From: Turritopsis dohrnii
Lineage: Eukaryota; Cnidaria; Hydrozoa; Anthoathecata; Oceaniidae
Assembly (NCBI GenBank): GCA_027922465.2
Contig: BQMF02000160.1
Span: 682,001-746,000, forward strand
DNA: 64,000 nucleotides
Direction: 5' to 3'
Shown: piece after piece, positions 22,146-36,500 of the stretch
Position numbering within the stretch: position 1 is the stretch's first letter
Layout of the letters: each line of letters starts with the position of its first letter
Notes under the pieces: generated by a model
What the model was told of the DNA's origin: nothing
Database searches by the model: none
The model's input: only the letters and a program-made list of their open reading frames with translations
Position numbers and translations under genes: made by a program

Positions 22146-24270
22146 CGAGTATACTTACGAGGCTAACGAAGAATCACAAAAAAAATCCACATGGTGGAGA
22201 ACTTTTGGGTTCCTTCTAAAAAAATTAAAAATCAGGTTAAGTCTGATTGAATCATGCTAGTGACTGTAAAGTTCTGCCAAGAATTTTATCTAAGAGGTTG
22301 CACCGCTCATGCACCCGTCAGCTTCCAGAGTTTATATGGGATCGTTACGCTACGACTAACTGTTACAGAAATATCGTCCATATGTACTACTACAATTGTG
22401 AAAAAAGAGTCTCTCACCTCTGCGTGGTTTTACCTGCTCCTAAGAAGATCTTAAGGCAAGAAAAATGTTAATTTATCACTCTCTAAAATAAAAGTGTGAC
22501 ATCACTATGGAAGTTATTTTATCCGATGTTAGGTTTATTAGAATTAGAAAGCCAAAGTAAGTAACGAAGTGAAGAAAACAAAATATTAGGAGATTTAAAA
22601 AAGACATAAGGTTAGAAAGAGATTAGAAAAACATGCAAAAATTAGGAAGTGGAAAAATATATTATGGTTATAGTTAAGTGACTCCAGCAACCACATCCCA
22701 ATAGTATCTAACATTAAAAGAATTTAAAACAGAGTTTAAATTTATGAAGTTAAAGTTTATACTATAAGTTGACTTTCAGGAAGTGAATGTAATTATTTTA
22801 TATGAACAACATTAGAAGAGCATTAGAAAAAAGGTTCAGAACTATGCCAAATAATGAATCTGTTAGTCTAAAAGACCTTTCTTTCAAAACACAATGCAAT
22901 ACTTCCCCTAATAAAAACCCAGATCTCAGTTTAATGGGGAAGACAGACACTTACTTTCATCTTGCATCTGGACATACTTGTGAAACATTTTAAACAAGGG
23001 AAGAAAAATGACCCTACTGAATTCACGATATTTAAGCAAGACATCACGATATCTTCTTAAGATACCTTGGACACATACGTAAAAGTGACTTAGAAAACAA
23101 GAGAAGAACAAAATTTGACAAGGTTTTTTTGAGTTACACAAAACCCCATTAGCCAGTAATTAAAGATACCACAGTCAGGTGGGTCTGTTAAACGCTAAAA
23201 AAGGCAGGTTTTGACTTGAAAGTATTCTAACCCCACTCTAAAAGGTTTGCTTCAACAAGGAAAGCTTTCCAAAAAGTAGCAAACATATCTGATATTTTAA
23301 AGATGTGAAATTGGACGAACTCATCTGTGTGGCAGAAATTCTACCACAAGGAAGTTAGCACCGCTGAAAGACACCAAAACTCACTCTTTCAGACTTCAGG
23401 TTTTAAACAAGGCTTTAAACTATGTTCTGCAGCCTTTAGTGAACACTCATTCTATACTGCGTCCACATAGCGAAAAGAATTTCGTTTTCTGATTTTTAGC
23501 GAAACAAAATTCACAACTTTTCCGAAACCGTAGGACGAAAAACGAAATTTGGATTTTATGAGCACCGGGCACATAACTTAGACCACACAGCCTATAAAAT
23601 GGATGCAAGGTAATAAAACATTGAAAGGAGTCTAATAATTTCACAGAAACACTACATATTATTGGATTGACAAAGTCGAAGAAAATAATGACAATGAATT
23701 TGTGTATATCGGGAAAGTCAGAGAAATCGCAAAAAATCGAATTGTATCTCAAGAGGTTTCTGAGGAAAGACAAACGTGGTTTTGTAAACTCATATCTTAC
23801 CTACTGCACCTTTGAATATATATGTAGCCTTTGATTTCAATTTTTATAGCAAATAAAGCAACACTTCTCGAACTATTAACTGTCTTCCAAAATAGGTATA
23901 GACAATATTTAAAAGTTGTTTATTGTTTATTTGGAGCAGGCATGCATGGCACGTGACGTCCACGATAAAACCCAATGAATGTTATTTGAGCAGGCTATGT
24001 GAACTTTCTAACACAACAACATTAACACTAGTCAGACTAAATCCATTTTCTTTCATGATCTAACAATATCTACAATATTTTGTAGTTTTGTTTGACACAT
24101 TCTTCTTGAATATCTATCATCGTCTGCCCAAACTAAAGAAAATGAGATAGATCTTTTTATATATATGAATTTTTAATATGAATTATGAGAGACTGATTCC
24201 CATTGCTACCATACAGAAATCCTCTATTCTACTGATAACATTTCATTACACATTCAGAACAGTATACTTA
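22146..24270. other. intergenic, no recognised gene
   Basis: Several 60-100 codon frames exist (for example 22802-22993 and 23447-23773), but none matches a family I know and none has convincing splice context. A plus-strand stretch at about 23650-23800 (TYYWIDKVEENNDNEFVYIG) looks protein-like and may be a retroelement remnant. The last few hundred bases are the presumed 3' UTR of the metalloproteinase. Confidence 0.35.
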
Positions 24271-27128
24271 CTACCAGCCACTTGTTTTCTTCTTCCCATA
24301 CAGTTGCTGTATTCTGCGGATGTCATTTTCATGCAGTTTCAGATTTGATGTGTACGGTTGTGCGTAGGGATACATTATTGATAATTTTGTACTGCTGTCG
24401 TGTTCCAAGCCAAGGATATGACCAATTTCGTGAACAGCCGTTGACAAATAATTCTCACCTTAAAGGTAATTAAAGTTTAGTTCCCACTGAAGCAAAATAC
24501 GTTCGTCACTTATTTTTTAGAACTTATTCCTTCAGTGGGAACAGAATAACTTCGTCGCTTATTCGGCAAAGAACGTATTTTTATAAGTTCGTCGCTTTTC
24601 ATGAATATCAAAAATTCTCCTTCTTCATGAAAAGCGATGAACTTATTTTTAGTGATCTTGTGATCAGAAGTCTAACATCAATAAAGCACCGCTAGCAAGA
24701 TAAAGCAAGATAAAAGCAATAATAAAAGAATCTTTAGTTTCTGAAAGTTTTAGTATTTTATTTTAGTATTTCAGTAATTTTCTAGTAATTTTTTTTCAGT
24801 TTCGACAAAGTTGATGTGGTGTGGTGTACTAGTTTAAGGAAAAAAAATGCAATAGAATACTCTTAAGATTCCACGACGGCCTTGCAGTATGACAATATCG
24901 TATTAAAGTATTAAAGTACCATTTCAACATCAAAACAGAGCGTATCCACTCCAATACGTTAAGTTGATGGCAACAAATGGCAACAGAAAGCCTATCCAAT
25001 ATATCTTTGGAGCGCTTTGATGGTTAGCTAAACTCTGGAACCATGTATTAAACTACAATAAGGCTTTATAGCAATAAAGTTTCCTGACATTAGTCAGAGT
25101 CAACTAAGGAAGATAAGATAAGAACCCTGATTATAAGACAATGGAGTGAGGAATCACAAATCTGCCAGCCACACTTAGAATAACCTGCTCGGTCTGAGCT
25201 TATCTTTTGGGTATTCTTATCTTTAGGACGCGCTTAACTAACCTAAAATATAATCTTATATTTAAGAGTGGTTATGCTTATCTTGATTATACCTCTTTAT
25301 GCATGTGTTCATTTTGAAATTCACTTTATTTTTAATTCTGAGGTATGATGATGGTTAAAGTTTATTATTTCAAATAGTATACATCTAAAATTTGAACATT
25401 GCACGTTCTTTGATTAGGCATTAATAATATTTAAAAGGTTATTATAATGTATTTTTACCCCTTGATGTTCCATAGGTCCAATTTTCGTCTTCGTCAAAAT
25501 GAAGTCGCCCATCTGGTGGAAAGAAAGCGTGTGCAAGAGTTCCACCGTTTCCATCGAATGGATAACCACATGTTCTTCTATCATCACCATGTCTTCTCGA
25601 GCCAAAACTGCAATGTATATAGAGCATATTATGAAAATCCAACATTTCTTTCGAAGTGTTGTATGAATTTTTGGATTAGCAGGATAGTGACATTCGCTAC
25701 TTATATTCTCATTGCGTTAGTAGATGATGGTCACAACAGGTTATAAGAGTGAAAAATATTGTTTTCCTTATGTATTTCAATGAAGTAGCCGAATGATAAA
25801 GATTGGGTTAAAATGGGGAAATCTGGCCAAATTTGGACCAAATTTTTCTAGTTTTTCAGTGTCCATAAAGATTTCAACAAACAATTGGAAAGATTTGGCA
25901 GTCATATTTTTCCAAAACGGCTCTCAAGCAAAGAGTTTGTATTGTTTTAGACACTTTCGTTAAGTGTCGTTAAGCTAAATCCTTTGGAATGAAATTTGTT
26001 ATTTCTGATTCGCGTTGCCATCAACATGGCAGATTGTTTAGTGCACGTAAGAAAGTGTCTGAAAGTTTTAGATCCATCGTATTTATTGGTTCTTTCATCC
26101 CACCAACTTGCAGCAATGTTGACTAACGAACATAGACACTGTCAGCTGATGGCTTGTAAAGCTCATGACAGTGATGTACCGAGATATGACAAAGACAGTA
26201 ATGTGCCGAGATATGACAGGCATGTGAAGGTACTGACTATTTCATAAACCCTGAAAACGAGAAAAATATGATGAAATATACGTACCCAATGACAATATCT
26301 CCACTGTTTGTTTGTTTTGTAAACTTCAAGTCTGCCACATCAGACCAAAACCTGAAAGCTTTGGCCGTTATAGATTCAATTTTGGAATAGCTAAGATCAC
26401 GTGTATAGCTATCAAAATAATATGTCAACGATTTCCTGTTCCATTTGGTGTCAACAAATGCATTTCTTCCGGTTCCATGATCTGGAAGGCCACAACGGGG
26501 CGTATTCATCAACTTCTTTGTAGCAGCGTCTACAACACCTGTGACTGGCAACCGAAATGTTTTTTGGAAGGTTTTGATAGAGTCTTCGAGGTTGGATTGA
26601 TCAAAAGAATTTGGATTGTAGTATCCATATTGCTGCAAATATTTCTATAAAAAACAAAAACAAATTACATATAACTCCTGAGCCGTAATTCAGTAATTAA
26701 GACTTTTAAATATAAACTACCCTGGCTCCATGGTTTCCAAATCATCATCAGTCAATCTCTTCTAGTTTTTAAACCCTCTTTTGCACTTATGTCTTATCCG
26801 TTAATAAGTTTTTCTTTTTTCGACATGTAACGAGTATCCTGAAAGTCACATCTTTCATACAAATAGCACCAAACAATATTTATAAAAGTGGGACCGTCAG
26901 TTGAAATACAGAATTCAACTAGTTAAAGAAGATTGTAGTAAATCATGGATGTTTATAAGTCCACGAGTAAATCAAATATAACACTTACATTTATAAAAAC
27001 GTCTGATGCTATATTATAGACACAGAACTGCAGCCTATCAAATAATCTACAAAGTATTCACTTACTTTCACATCAATGCAGTTGACAGCAGCGATCGCTA
27101 CACAAACGATGAGAACGAACGTCACCAT
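24271..27128 (-). CDS. secreted matrix metalloproteinase, matrilysin type (four exons)
   Basis: Minus-strand exons 27128-27066, 26644-26286, 25607-25459 and 24458-24271 join in phase (0,2,1) to 252 residues. Residues 1-17 are a signal peptide. Residues 25-68 are the peptidoglycan-binding-like prodomain. P70-R-C72-G-L-P-D is the cysteine switch that keeps the zymogen inactive by binding zinc. The catalytic domain follows, with [17 protein letters not shown] and HFDEDE for structural zinc and calcium. The active site H200-E-I-G-H204-I-L-G-L-E-H210 binds zinc, and SIMYP is the Met-turn. The frame stops right after the catalytic domain (KKKTSGW), with no hinge or hemopexin domain, the layout of MMP-7/MMP-26. 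It should cleave matrix or secreted proteins after prodomain removal. No furin site is visible. A hemopexin exon after a donor overlapping the stop (CTG^GTAGTA) cannot be excluded. Confidence 0.9.
24478..24660. repeat. hairpin-forming repeats in a metalloproteinase intron
   Basis: TTCCCACTGAA near 24480 pairs with TTCAGTGGGAA near 24531. TAAGTTCGTCGCTTTTCATGAA near 24584-24605 pairs, with one mismatch, with its inverse near 24626-24647. This is a small foldback element in intron 3. Confidence 0.55.
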
Positions 27129-27192
27129 TTCAGCTAACAGATCAACAAACTTATAGGAAATATTATTCACAACACAAGTTAAAAATTGACCT

Positions 27193-27385
27193 TTAAAGAT
27201 AATGAACTACGATATGTAGAGCTGAGGGTTGCACTATGCTGATGTCAGCAGAAATAAAACAATTGAGAAATAGTCTGGGAGCGAGCAGCTGCTTATTATC
27301 AGCAAAGCGGTCAAACAAAGTAAAAAAAATGATTGGCTCTCTCGTGGAGATTGTCCCACAAGAAAACTGCTGACACTTCTTTCTC
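27193..27385 (+). repeat. dispersed repeat family, copy B
   Basis: Best-preserved copy of the family sharing GGTTGCACTATGCTGATGTC. It begins about 65 bp upstream of the metalloproteinase start codon, so it may overlap that gene's promoter. It also carries CTCGTGGAGATT and CCACAAGAAAACTGCTGACA, found inverted at 54.1 kb. Confidence 0.65.
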
Positions 27386-27619
27386 GACTTTAAGTTTAGT
27401 TTATAAGTTTATTTTATCTTTATCTTTATCTTTAACCAGCTTCCACAGATGACAATAGAAGTGGTGTAGCATGTTTGTACGTACCAGATAACCTGAGTAA
27501 ACTCATGGCTAACAAATGTTAATTTTTCAATATTTTTTCTTGTAGTGTTCACAAATATTTAAGCCAAACATGTTTTGAAACCGCAACCTGGCCAAACAAA
27601 ATACCTAAAAAAAAAAAAA

Positions 27620-28063
27620 AAAAAAATTCGTCGGTACTAAATATTCGTCACCTAGACAAATATTCGTCACTTTTTACCAACGAAATGTTTTTACCTGATT
27701 CTATATAAAACATATTTTTTCCTGTTTTTCCTTAGTTAGCTATATTGACACTTAAAAGTACATAAAATACTATTCTATTCACATCGATTTATTGGAATTC
27801 TTTTTATTTTTCAATACTTATTAACATGAATCAAGCAATATGATCAGTGCAAGAAGCCCAAAGGCGTCTTTTAACTACAAAATGCAAAATACTATCCATA
27901 TGAAAATACCAATTTCATCGGTAAAAATTATACGTCGGTAAAATTATTTGTCAGCAAAAAAAGTTCGTCGGTAAAAAAGTTTCGTCGGAAAAAAGTTTCG
28001 TCGGAAAAAGTATTCGTCACCAAGACAAAAATTCGTCATTTTTTACCGACGGATTTTTTAGCG
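27620..28063. mobile_element. TTCGTCGG-repeat element
   Basis: About 60 bp at each end are similar: ATTCGTCACCTAGACAAATA at the left and ATTCGTCACCAAGACAAAAA at the right. TTCGTCGGTAAAA words recur in both orientations. It has no coding frame. It is likely a MITE with subterminal repeats, preceded by a poly(A) run at 27608-27625. Confidence 0.5.
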
Positions 28064-30525
28064 ATAAAGTACGTATTTATATTAGGTTCAGTACATGTCG
28101 AGATATAGTCTGTTTTGAGGATATCTTTTCGAAAATGTCTTGAGCACACTCACAATGAACGCTACTTAGGTCCAATAGAAATAAATATTTATCGATATGA
28201 CAAGGAAGCTGAGCTTTCTTTTCCCCGTGTCTGTAAGTCGGTCATTCTGCAGTTCCTTTCGCCCCATATAACGCCCTCAAAACATTTAAGCTTCCCATAA
28301 AAAAAGTATTTTCTCATAATAATATTTACTTCTGTGCTGCAATTAAAGAATCAATTCAAAATTTTATAACGGAACAAAATAATCTGGTATTAAAATTTAA
28401 GTAATTTAATCCTTCCAACACGCCCTGACCCTCCACCCTAAATTTAATATTTGGTGAATATTTAAACAACACCTTGTATCTACCATACGAGGAAAACCTA
28501 CTCACAATGACTATGGATCTGTATGCAGAAAATTAAAACCAACAACAAGATTTAAAATAAGCAAAAGCTTTTCACTGTGGGTGAACTGGTTTTTGATTGG
28601 CTGACGCAATCTCATTCGCCTGGTATTTCAAATCATTTCAACTACTGAGCGAATGAAAAAGCTGTTCGCTCATTCGCGCGTCCACACCGAATGAAGTTAA
28701 AACCGGCCGTTAGAAATGAGTAGAGTATGACAAAGAAATTATGAAGATACATACGGTCTTTACCATCACCAGTGTTTTGACAGCAAAAAATGAAGGATGG
28801 AAGTTGTCAGATGATATCGGTACTTCTAAAAGCGATGTAAATAAAATCAAATTTGGGGTATCTGTTTCCTTGGAAACACTTGTGTACTACGTATGTATAA
28901 TTGTATTATAATTTTAATATCAATGTAATATAATTGCATTTGTGTTAGGTATAATGTATGTTGCTTTCCATGATAAAATCAAGTTCTGGTAGTTCAAACC
29001 CAATTTTCGCTGGGCGACTTCCGAAAATGAATTGCAGCTGGAGCTATGCGTTTCACATCCATTGTTTGCCATCTTGAAGTATGCGATCTTTTGCCTTCCA
29101 ACCTCGAACCCAGGCTTTCTTGCCTTGAACACGATATATTATGAAATCAAACCTAAATGTTTCGTATATTTTGACTGTTTTTCCATGCAATCACAGCAGA
29201 AGTTTTTAAAAACTTTCCTTTGCACAAAAATTTTTTTTTGTAATAACTGAAATTTATCGTGCATAATCTTAGTCACCAGAAAATTCCCAGGTTTGCAAGT
29301 CAATTGTAAAAGTGCTATTTCAGCATTTTTAACTTGAATTGTTTGTTTAGCTCACTTTTGGATCAGGTGATGTTGAATAGCTACTCACGATTGGTTAATA
29401 ATTCTCAGTTTAAGATCAGTCTGAAACATTACTGTTGCTACATATGAGCATTACAAATTTGTTCCGATCTAATGCAGTGTACACCTATCTTATTTTTTGG
29501 TTTTGAACGGTTTAGAAACCAAAACAAAACATCGCTTTGCTCTACTTGGCTAGAAGACCTGCCTATATTTCTTTTTTTTCACACTTGCCAGTAAAGGTGC
29601 CTATATAGAACAAGCAAGCCTATATGAGAGTATGTTTTTGTGGCAAGATTCAAACATTACATTAAGACGGTGAAAACACTTATAAAAGTATTTGAACAAG
29701 TGAGGCTATCCCCAAACTTTGCCCTCACTAACCCAGACACATTTCACAAGGGTTACACCGTAAAGTCTAATGATTGAATCCTGTCCCATGAACTGTATGA
29801 TGAACTGTATGATGGAGCGGACAAGAGAAAGGTTTACTAGCTGCATTCTACTTCGCATGTTTTGAAATTTAAAAGACAAATTACAAAAAAACTTTTTTAA
29901 TCTTCCAACAGGAAGACCATGTATATCAACATCACTTTTATCGGGATGAGAATACAAAACCGAGATTTTTCGTCCCGAATTGCGTCTGTTATGATTGGTT
30001 CTTAGAGCTGAAATGGCGAAAAATCCCGGAATTTAAAGGATACTTTTGATTCTGTTAATTTTCAGCATGTTTGGTTTTTGAAGCCGCAGATTAATTATCA
30101 TAAAAAATCTTGCAACTAGATGCTCAGTCAGGCGTAAGTATTTTGCTGAAATTACATCTGCTCCAGTGGTTTTTACCGAGAATTTCAGGCCTATTTTACA
30201 CATGAAGATTATAAACTGATATTTTCACAAAAATTCCGAGGCTGAAAGTAAGGACAGAAGCAATGCTGATGAAATGTAGTGCCGTGATGGTGACGCAGGA
30301 AAACATAAACTTCAAAAACAATTTTATGCGCAAAATAAAAAAAATCATCTTAAGTTTATTATTTTCTTGTCTCAATGTAAACTAGGCCTAACATACATAT
30401 GAAGTATATTTACGTTCCTGGGAATCCACTACTTCTACGCATATCAAATTGCGCATGATATTTGCATAAAAAATACTGAAGAACATTTTGATTACTCAAT
30501 ATAAAAACATAAAACTAGCTCGACA
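28064..30525. other. spacer between two divergent genes
   Basis: About 2.5 kb of A+T-rich DNA upstream of both the metalloproteinase (minus) and the VWA/thyroglobulin gene (plus). Short frames (28115, 28920, 29706) are not supported. It may hold promoters for both genes. A TATAAAA is at 30501-30507, only about 19 bp before the downstream gene's ATG. Confidence 0.4.
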
Positions 30526-33500
30526 ATGGAGCTATGTCTATTACTATCAATTTTCTTGTCAACATACACAGCAAATGGAGTTCCACTGACAAGTAAGTAA
30601 CAAAATATTTACGTTGCAAAATCAAGCTTAAAGTGATGTTATTTGAGAGATATCACACACATTTCATACACGACTGACGTAAGACGAGATAATAAGGTAA
30701 ATGTGACCGTGATGACTTCTTGTTTGTTTATCGTTCTTATTTTGTGCTTGGATTTACATGACTATACACGTCCGGACAAATATTCAAGTGTTGGGTTTTC
30801 TTGTATATACAGTACACTCTCTATAATTCGACTTTCCATTACTCGAACTCTCCATCTTTCGAACTGAATCAGTAGGTCCCTTCAAGCTAAAACCTCTTCG
30901 AGGTTCGAGTTAGAGAGAGTCTACTGTATTGATTTATAGATCTAATCTATCTTTGACCCTTGAATTACAGTCGACTCTCCTCTAATTCGAACCTCCATAC
31001 AATTTAAAGTCACCATCAAATTTTCTTAAGGAACTCTCATAAATGAATTTCCATAATTCGACTCTATCTAATTCGATCTAGATTTTAGGTCTCTATGGAG
31101 AAATTCTCTTAGAACTCAAGAAAACGGCTGCTGTACCGAAAAAACGAGTACACAAAGAAGTGAGTTTAAAATTAAAATACAATAAAATTACTTGACAAGG
31201 GAAAAACCAACAAAGAAGTTTCATTGATGTTTGAAATTGTTCCATAAAACACTGTGTCCACTTGGGAAAAAAACATATCCAAAACTGTCGAGGCTTTTCA
31301 AAAAGGCAGTGTCAGTCTTGTCTTGACAAGATACTAAAGCTGTTATGATCCTTGGAAAAAGTCTAATATTCGTACTGCACTGTTCATATTGAAAATGGTT
31401 GTCTTATTCCTTTTTTGCGAGTTTACAAAGGTTTCCCTCTGTAATTCGTTTTTTTTCTACTTTGCCGACTAAAAATTTGAATGAGAGAGACACTTCGCGA
31501 TTCGATTCTCTCACGTAAAAAATTTTATTCTCATGGAAAATCGAATTAGAGAGAGTCGACTGTACATGCAAATGGCATGCGGTTCACAAAATAATCAGTG
31601 AAGGTAACCCTTCTTTCTGGGGTCGTATTTTTTCAAATGAAAATCAGAGCTCTTCTCTTTTACATTGATCGTCCTTGCAAGCGTTGAATTTGACTTTTCA
31701 GCGACAAAGAAGGCATATATATTAGACGCTCCACCGCCAGCAGCTCCAGTCGTTCGTACGTCATATATGTCCCCGTTATGTCCGACAAAATTAGACCTAG
31801 TATTGGCGATAGATTCATCTGGTAGTGTTCAAAAAACATGGAATGAGATAATTGATAATGCTGAAATTTTACTCGCCAATTTTCTGATCAATCCGAATTA
31901 TACGCGTGTGGGGATCATTGACTTCAGTGCAGTGGCCAATGTTTTCACTCCATTGGATTCCCTTAACACAGATGAGGCGGCTTTCAATGCTTTGGAAACC
32001 TTAAGAAGCCGCCCTCAAAACGGAGAAACGTGGATTGAGTTAGGTATTGACAGAGCTAATGAGTTGTTTGGTTCTGCAACACCACTAAGAGAAAATGTTC
32101 GTAAAGTAGTTGTTATGTATACAGATGGAAAATCAACAAGTGGCGATGAAGAATCTCTTAAGGTAAACCTCTCAAAAAACTGTCTGATTTTATTGAAAGT
32201 GTTGAATTGGTATTGAAAAATGTGAACGGAAAAATGAACTTGCCATTTTACTTTTAAAGTATAATTGATAACCGCGGGTACACAAGTTTGTTTTATCTTG
32301 GTAGTTCCAACCTTCATTTAGTAGAGTTTTTGTAAGGGTGAAAAACCCTTATTAAAAAATCAATATGAAACACAGCGAGAAGAGACTGGGTTGGAAGTTT
32401 AAACTCGCTCCTATTCGTGATGTTTTCCTGCTTTTCTTCAGGCATTGATGAAAGTGCAAAAAGAAAGTCACATTGAAACATTTGCTGTCAAGGTTACAAA
32501 GGACGTCTCTGAAACTACAATCAAATTAATCGGCTGTGATGCTGCGCACGTTTTTCACTTAGTCGATGATCCCGGAGCTGGAGAGAAAAATTTAAAAGAT
32601 GATGTTTGTGGAGGTAACGATATAGTTGTCTAAAATCCAAATGAGAATAATGTTGTTTCACCACTGGGAAATAGTTGTTGCGCGCGGGGGGCGGCGTGTA
32701 TGTAGAATTTTGCCATATTTTGGCGCGCCCTAATCTTTTATTGCTCATTATGAGTTTAAACGTTATTGCTCAAAGTAACATAACAACATGAAAAACACGT
32801 GGTGCGAGAGATTTTTTTGACAATGAAAACCCATTTTTTCCCATTTTTCGATAGTTTTTTCTGTGCCGTACTTTCAAAATCCAAAGAAAAATGGAGAGGT
32901 ATTCGGAGGAAACAAATTTACAAATACAAAAGTGCAAATAGTATTAAAAGAAAGAAAACTACTTCTCTTATTGCTCTGTGAGAACCAATCAAGTGGACCA
33001 GATCTTGAAGTGTATAGACAACATCTAATTTATCTGCAAAGATGCCTGTTCATGTTCATAGGAAAATGAATTCATAGATAGCATATGTTTAGTAAACAAT
33101 AGTCATAATAAACAATAAAATTGCATAACACATAACTAGTGCTCCTAAGGAAAAATTTTTTACCATTCAATTTCGGAAATGATGTTTCAGCAAACTTTCT
33201 TGCCAAATGGAACAATATAATTGCTAGCTAACGAGACAAATCAGAAACAGCATTATATGGCAAAATCAGATTCATCTATAAAACACAGATAAACCCAAGA
33301 AAAAGAATCTGAAATTCTAATGAAGATAATTTTAGTAGTATTGTTTAAATATCATTAGTTTGAAATCGTTTTGTTTTAGTTAAAGTAAAACCAGTTCCAT
33401 CTGTTAGTACTTCTACAACACCAACTTGGGCAGTAACCACTACATCATCTGCCATAAAGCCAACAAGTTCAGGTATACATTTTCTTGTTTCTTTCAAAGG

Positions 33501-36500
33501 ATAAAAAATAGTATTGAGGTGCAATAAAACTGTCTGAGTATGAAAATTCTTTCCTTTGAATTATAAAAATGTTTACAAATCATCGGCAATCATAGGAACG
33601 ATTGAAAATACAATGTGTAGCTTTTATTTTTTATTAAAAACTTAAATATTTGAATCAAAAAAAGTTAATGTTACCAAAGTTATTGCCAAGTTTGAAAACA
33701 TTTTTTTGGCCTTTGTTTCCATAGAAGCAATGGTATCTAATTAGAAGAGAGAACACTTTCAGAAATGTATTTTATTTCATCCTTTTTTTATATGCAAATT
33801 CTTTTGTTTTGATCCTCTAAAAGTAGATATTTGATAATGTCAATAAAAACAAAGGCCACAGATATTTCAATTTTCTAAGAGGCAAAAATGTTGACACTGA
33901 GGACAATAATACATGAAAATTCTTGTTTGAGCTTTTTGTTCTAAAGCTGGGGATTGCAGAAAAGAAATGACTAAGTTTCTATTTATCACAATAGAAACAG
34001 TTGTGTGCCTCAATATTTTTCTTTTTTTAATACATCTTTCCCTCCCTTTTATTAAATAGTTTCCTATATTCTAATGCAGGTGTTGGGAAGGAAAATGGAA
34101 CAGCAGTCACTACTCCAACTCCAACGACTAAAACAACCACAGAAGCTATGCATGGTACTTTTCCACCAAAAGAAGCAGCATCCAAATGTGAAGAGGAACG
34201 CGATAAAGCATTGTTTATAGTAAACAGTAAGGTTCCAACCTTATACCCAATCTTTGTTCCAGAATGTATGCCTGATGGGAGATATAAGGAAGTGCAGCAT
34301 AATGAAGGAACAAAATTTTACTGGTGTGTCGATGAAGAGACTGGTGAAGTAATAAATGGAACAAAGACATACAATGACATCCCGAAATGCCCAGATGATG
34401 AAGCAGGTATCTATAGCGAGATGTTATCTATTATCTACAATCATATTGTATATTATTAACTTATTAATATACAATATAATTATATCCAAAATTTGATTCC
34501 GTTAGAAAATGCAACCCGTCCACTTACGAAATGTGAAAAAGAACATAAAAAGGCTTTAAGTCAAGTTCACTTACTTGAAGACATCTTTATCCCACAATGC
34601 AGTTTGTATGATGGTTTATACATGGAAATCCAATCTAATCCAGTATTTGGAGGAAAATGGTGTGTTAACCGTTACACTGGTGATACAATAAATGGCACCT
34701 TCTTACCTGTAGGTGAAGGCAATCCTGTATGTCCAGGTATGTGTTAATTTTCATGACATCTAGTTAAAAACTGAAACATTCATTCATGAATTATTGACAA
34801 TGGAGTAATTTTGAATATCGTCATACTGAAAATTATCATTTTTATGATGCCATCTATCAGTCTGTAACATTGAAATTATTGATATCTGAATAGGTAACTG
34901 ATACCAATAATGTATATATTTCTTCGAAGATTGGCACTTCAAAATCTATAAGGAGAAAGACAGTTATTCATATTGGGGGTTCCTTAACTAATATTATTTT
35001 CTTCTTATAGAGAAAACTAAATGTGAAACAGAAAGAGAAGAAGCTGTTAAAGCAAATTATCGTAGTGCGGGAACAGCTGGATTTATTTTTGCACACTTTG
35101 TTCCACAATGTGAACTCAGTGGGTTGTATACTAAGATACAAGTAGAAAGTAGTACAGGTTATGCATGGTGTGTCAATGATGTGACTGGGGAAGAGCTCAA
35201 TGGAACGAGAAAATCCCCATCTGAAGGAATGCCAGTTTGTCCTGGTAAGCAAATCAATTGAGGATTTTATTTGAAATTTTTGCTGGACTTTGACAAGTTT
35301 TTTTTTCCTTGATTATAGGTGAAGTAAATGTTGATTGTCTTCTGCCAAAACATATAGGCCCTTGTAGGGCTGCAGTAAGCAAATACTATTTTAACCAGGG
35401 GACTGCAATGTGTGAAAAGTTTACTTATGGCGGCTGTAATGGCAATGCAAATAATTTCGATACATTTACAGAGTGTCATGTGAAGTGTGGAAGTAAGTGA
35501 AAATGTTTTTATGGCAGATATAATTGCAAAATATCTTATGACCTTCAGATTGACGTTACTATGAGCCAAAACATGTTTGAGCTTATTCCGTGATCATGAC
35601 TTCTTTTGGAACCTAACACTACAATCTGGAAAAATAGATAAGAAGCTTTCCTTTTACCAACTGACGATATGTCTCTATATTAGTGCTGACACGCTGCATT
35701 ATTGATAAAGAATTAGCAGAGTTGCATGAACCTACTGCCAATTACACTGTATTCATACCAACATGCGATGAAGATGGTTTGTTCAGTAAAGTCCAACATT
35801 TTGTTAATGGTTCCTCATGGTGTGTGAACCAGAGGACGGGAAATATAATTCCAGATACAACAGTTGATAATGGAGAAGCCCAATGTGATACAGGTGATAT
35901 TTGCAGCAGGAAACTCTGTCATGTGATTTTGTAACCCCTTGCACCACACTTTCAAACATGCAGACGTTGATTACACTTATCATGAAAGTGACCCTTTTTT
36001 ATGAGAAATATAAAAAAAAACTTATGAAAGCATTCTAAATTTCCTATTATTCTATAACTTTTTTTCATATTTAAAGGAAATCACACTGAGGAAAAGCATT
36101 ACGAACCAACCTGCTTTGAAAATGCTGGCAAAATTCTTAATTCTCGTGGTGATTACCATATTGGATCATATGTGCCCCGGTGTACACAGGATGGTTATTA
36201 TGAAGAAATACAAGAAAATGACAAAGATGAAGAGTATTGGTGTGTACATAAGTACACTGGTATAGAAATCAATGGTACACGTAAAAAGACATTTGAAGGA
36301 AAGTTGGTATGCCCAGGTATTGTTTTCAGTTTGTTAGTGTATTTTGTTGGCTATTTATGGATTGAAATCTTCCATAACATAAGCAATTTCACCTGATTTC
36401 AATCCATTCCTAAAAAGAAGCCTTTTATGAAAAGTTTATTTACATAGGTTTGTTCAAATTTCACAAATTATGGAATTCATTCTAGAAAACGAGAAATGCT

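Noticed and set aside
23447..23773. 108-codon minus-strand frame
   Set aside because: Rich in Phe and Ser with no family signal. The opposite strand reads at least as protein-like, so it is probably a shadow.
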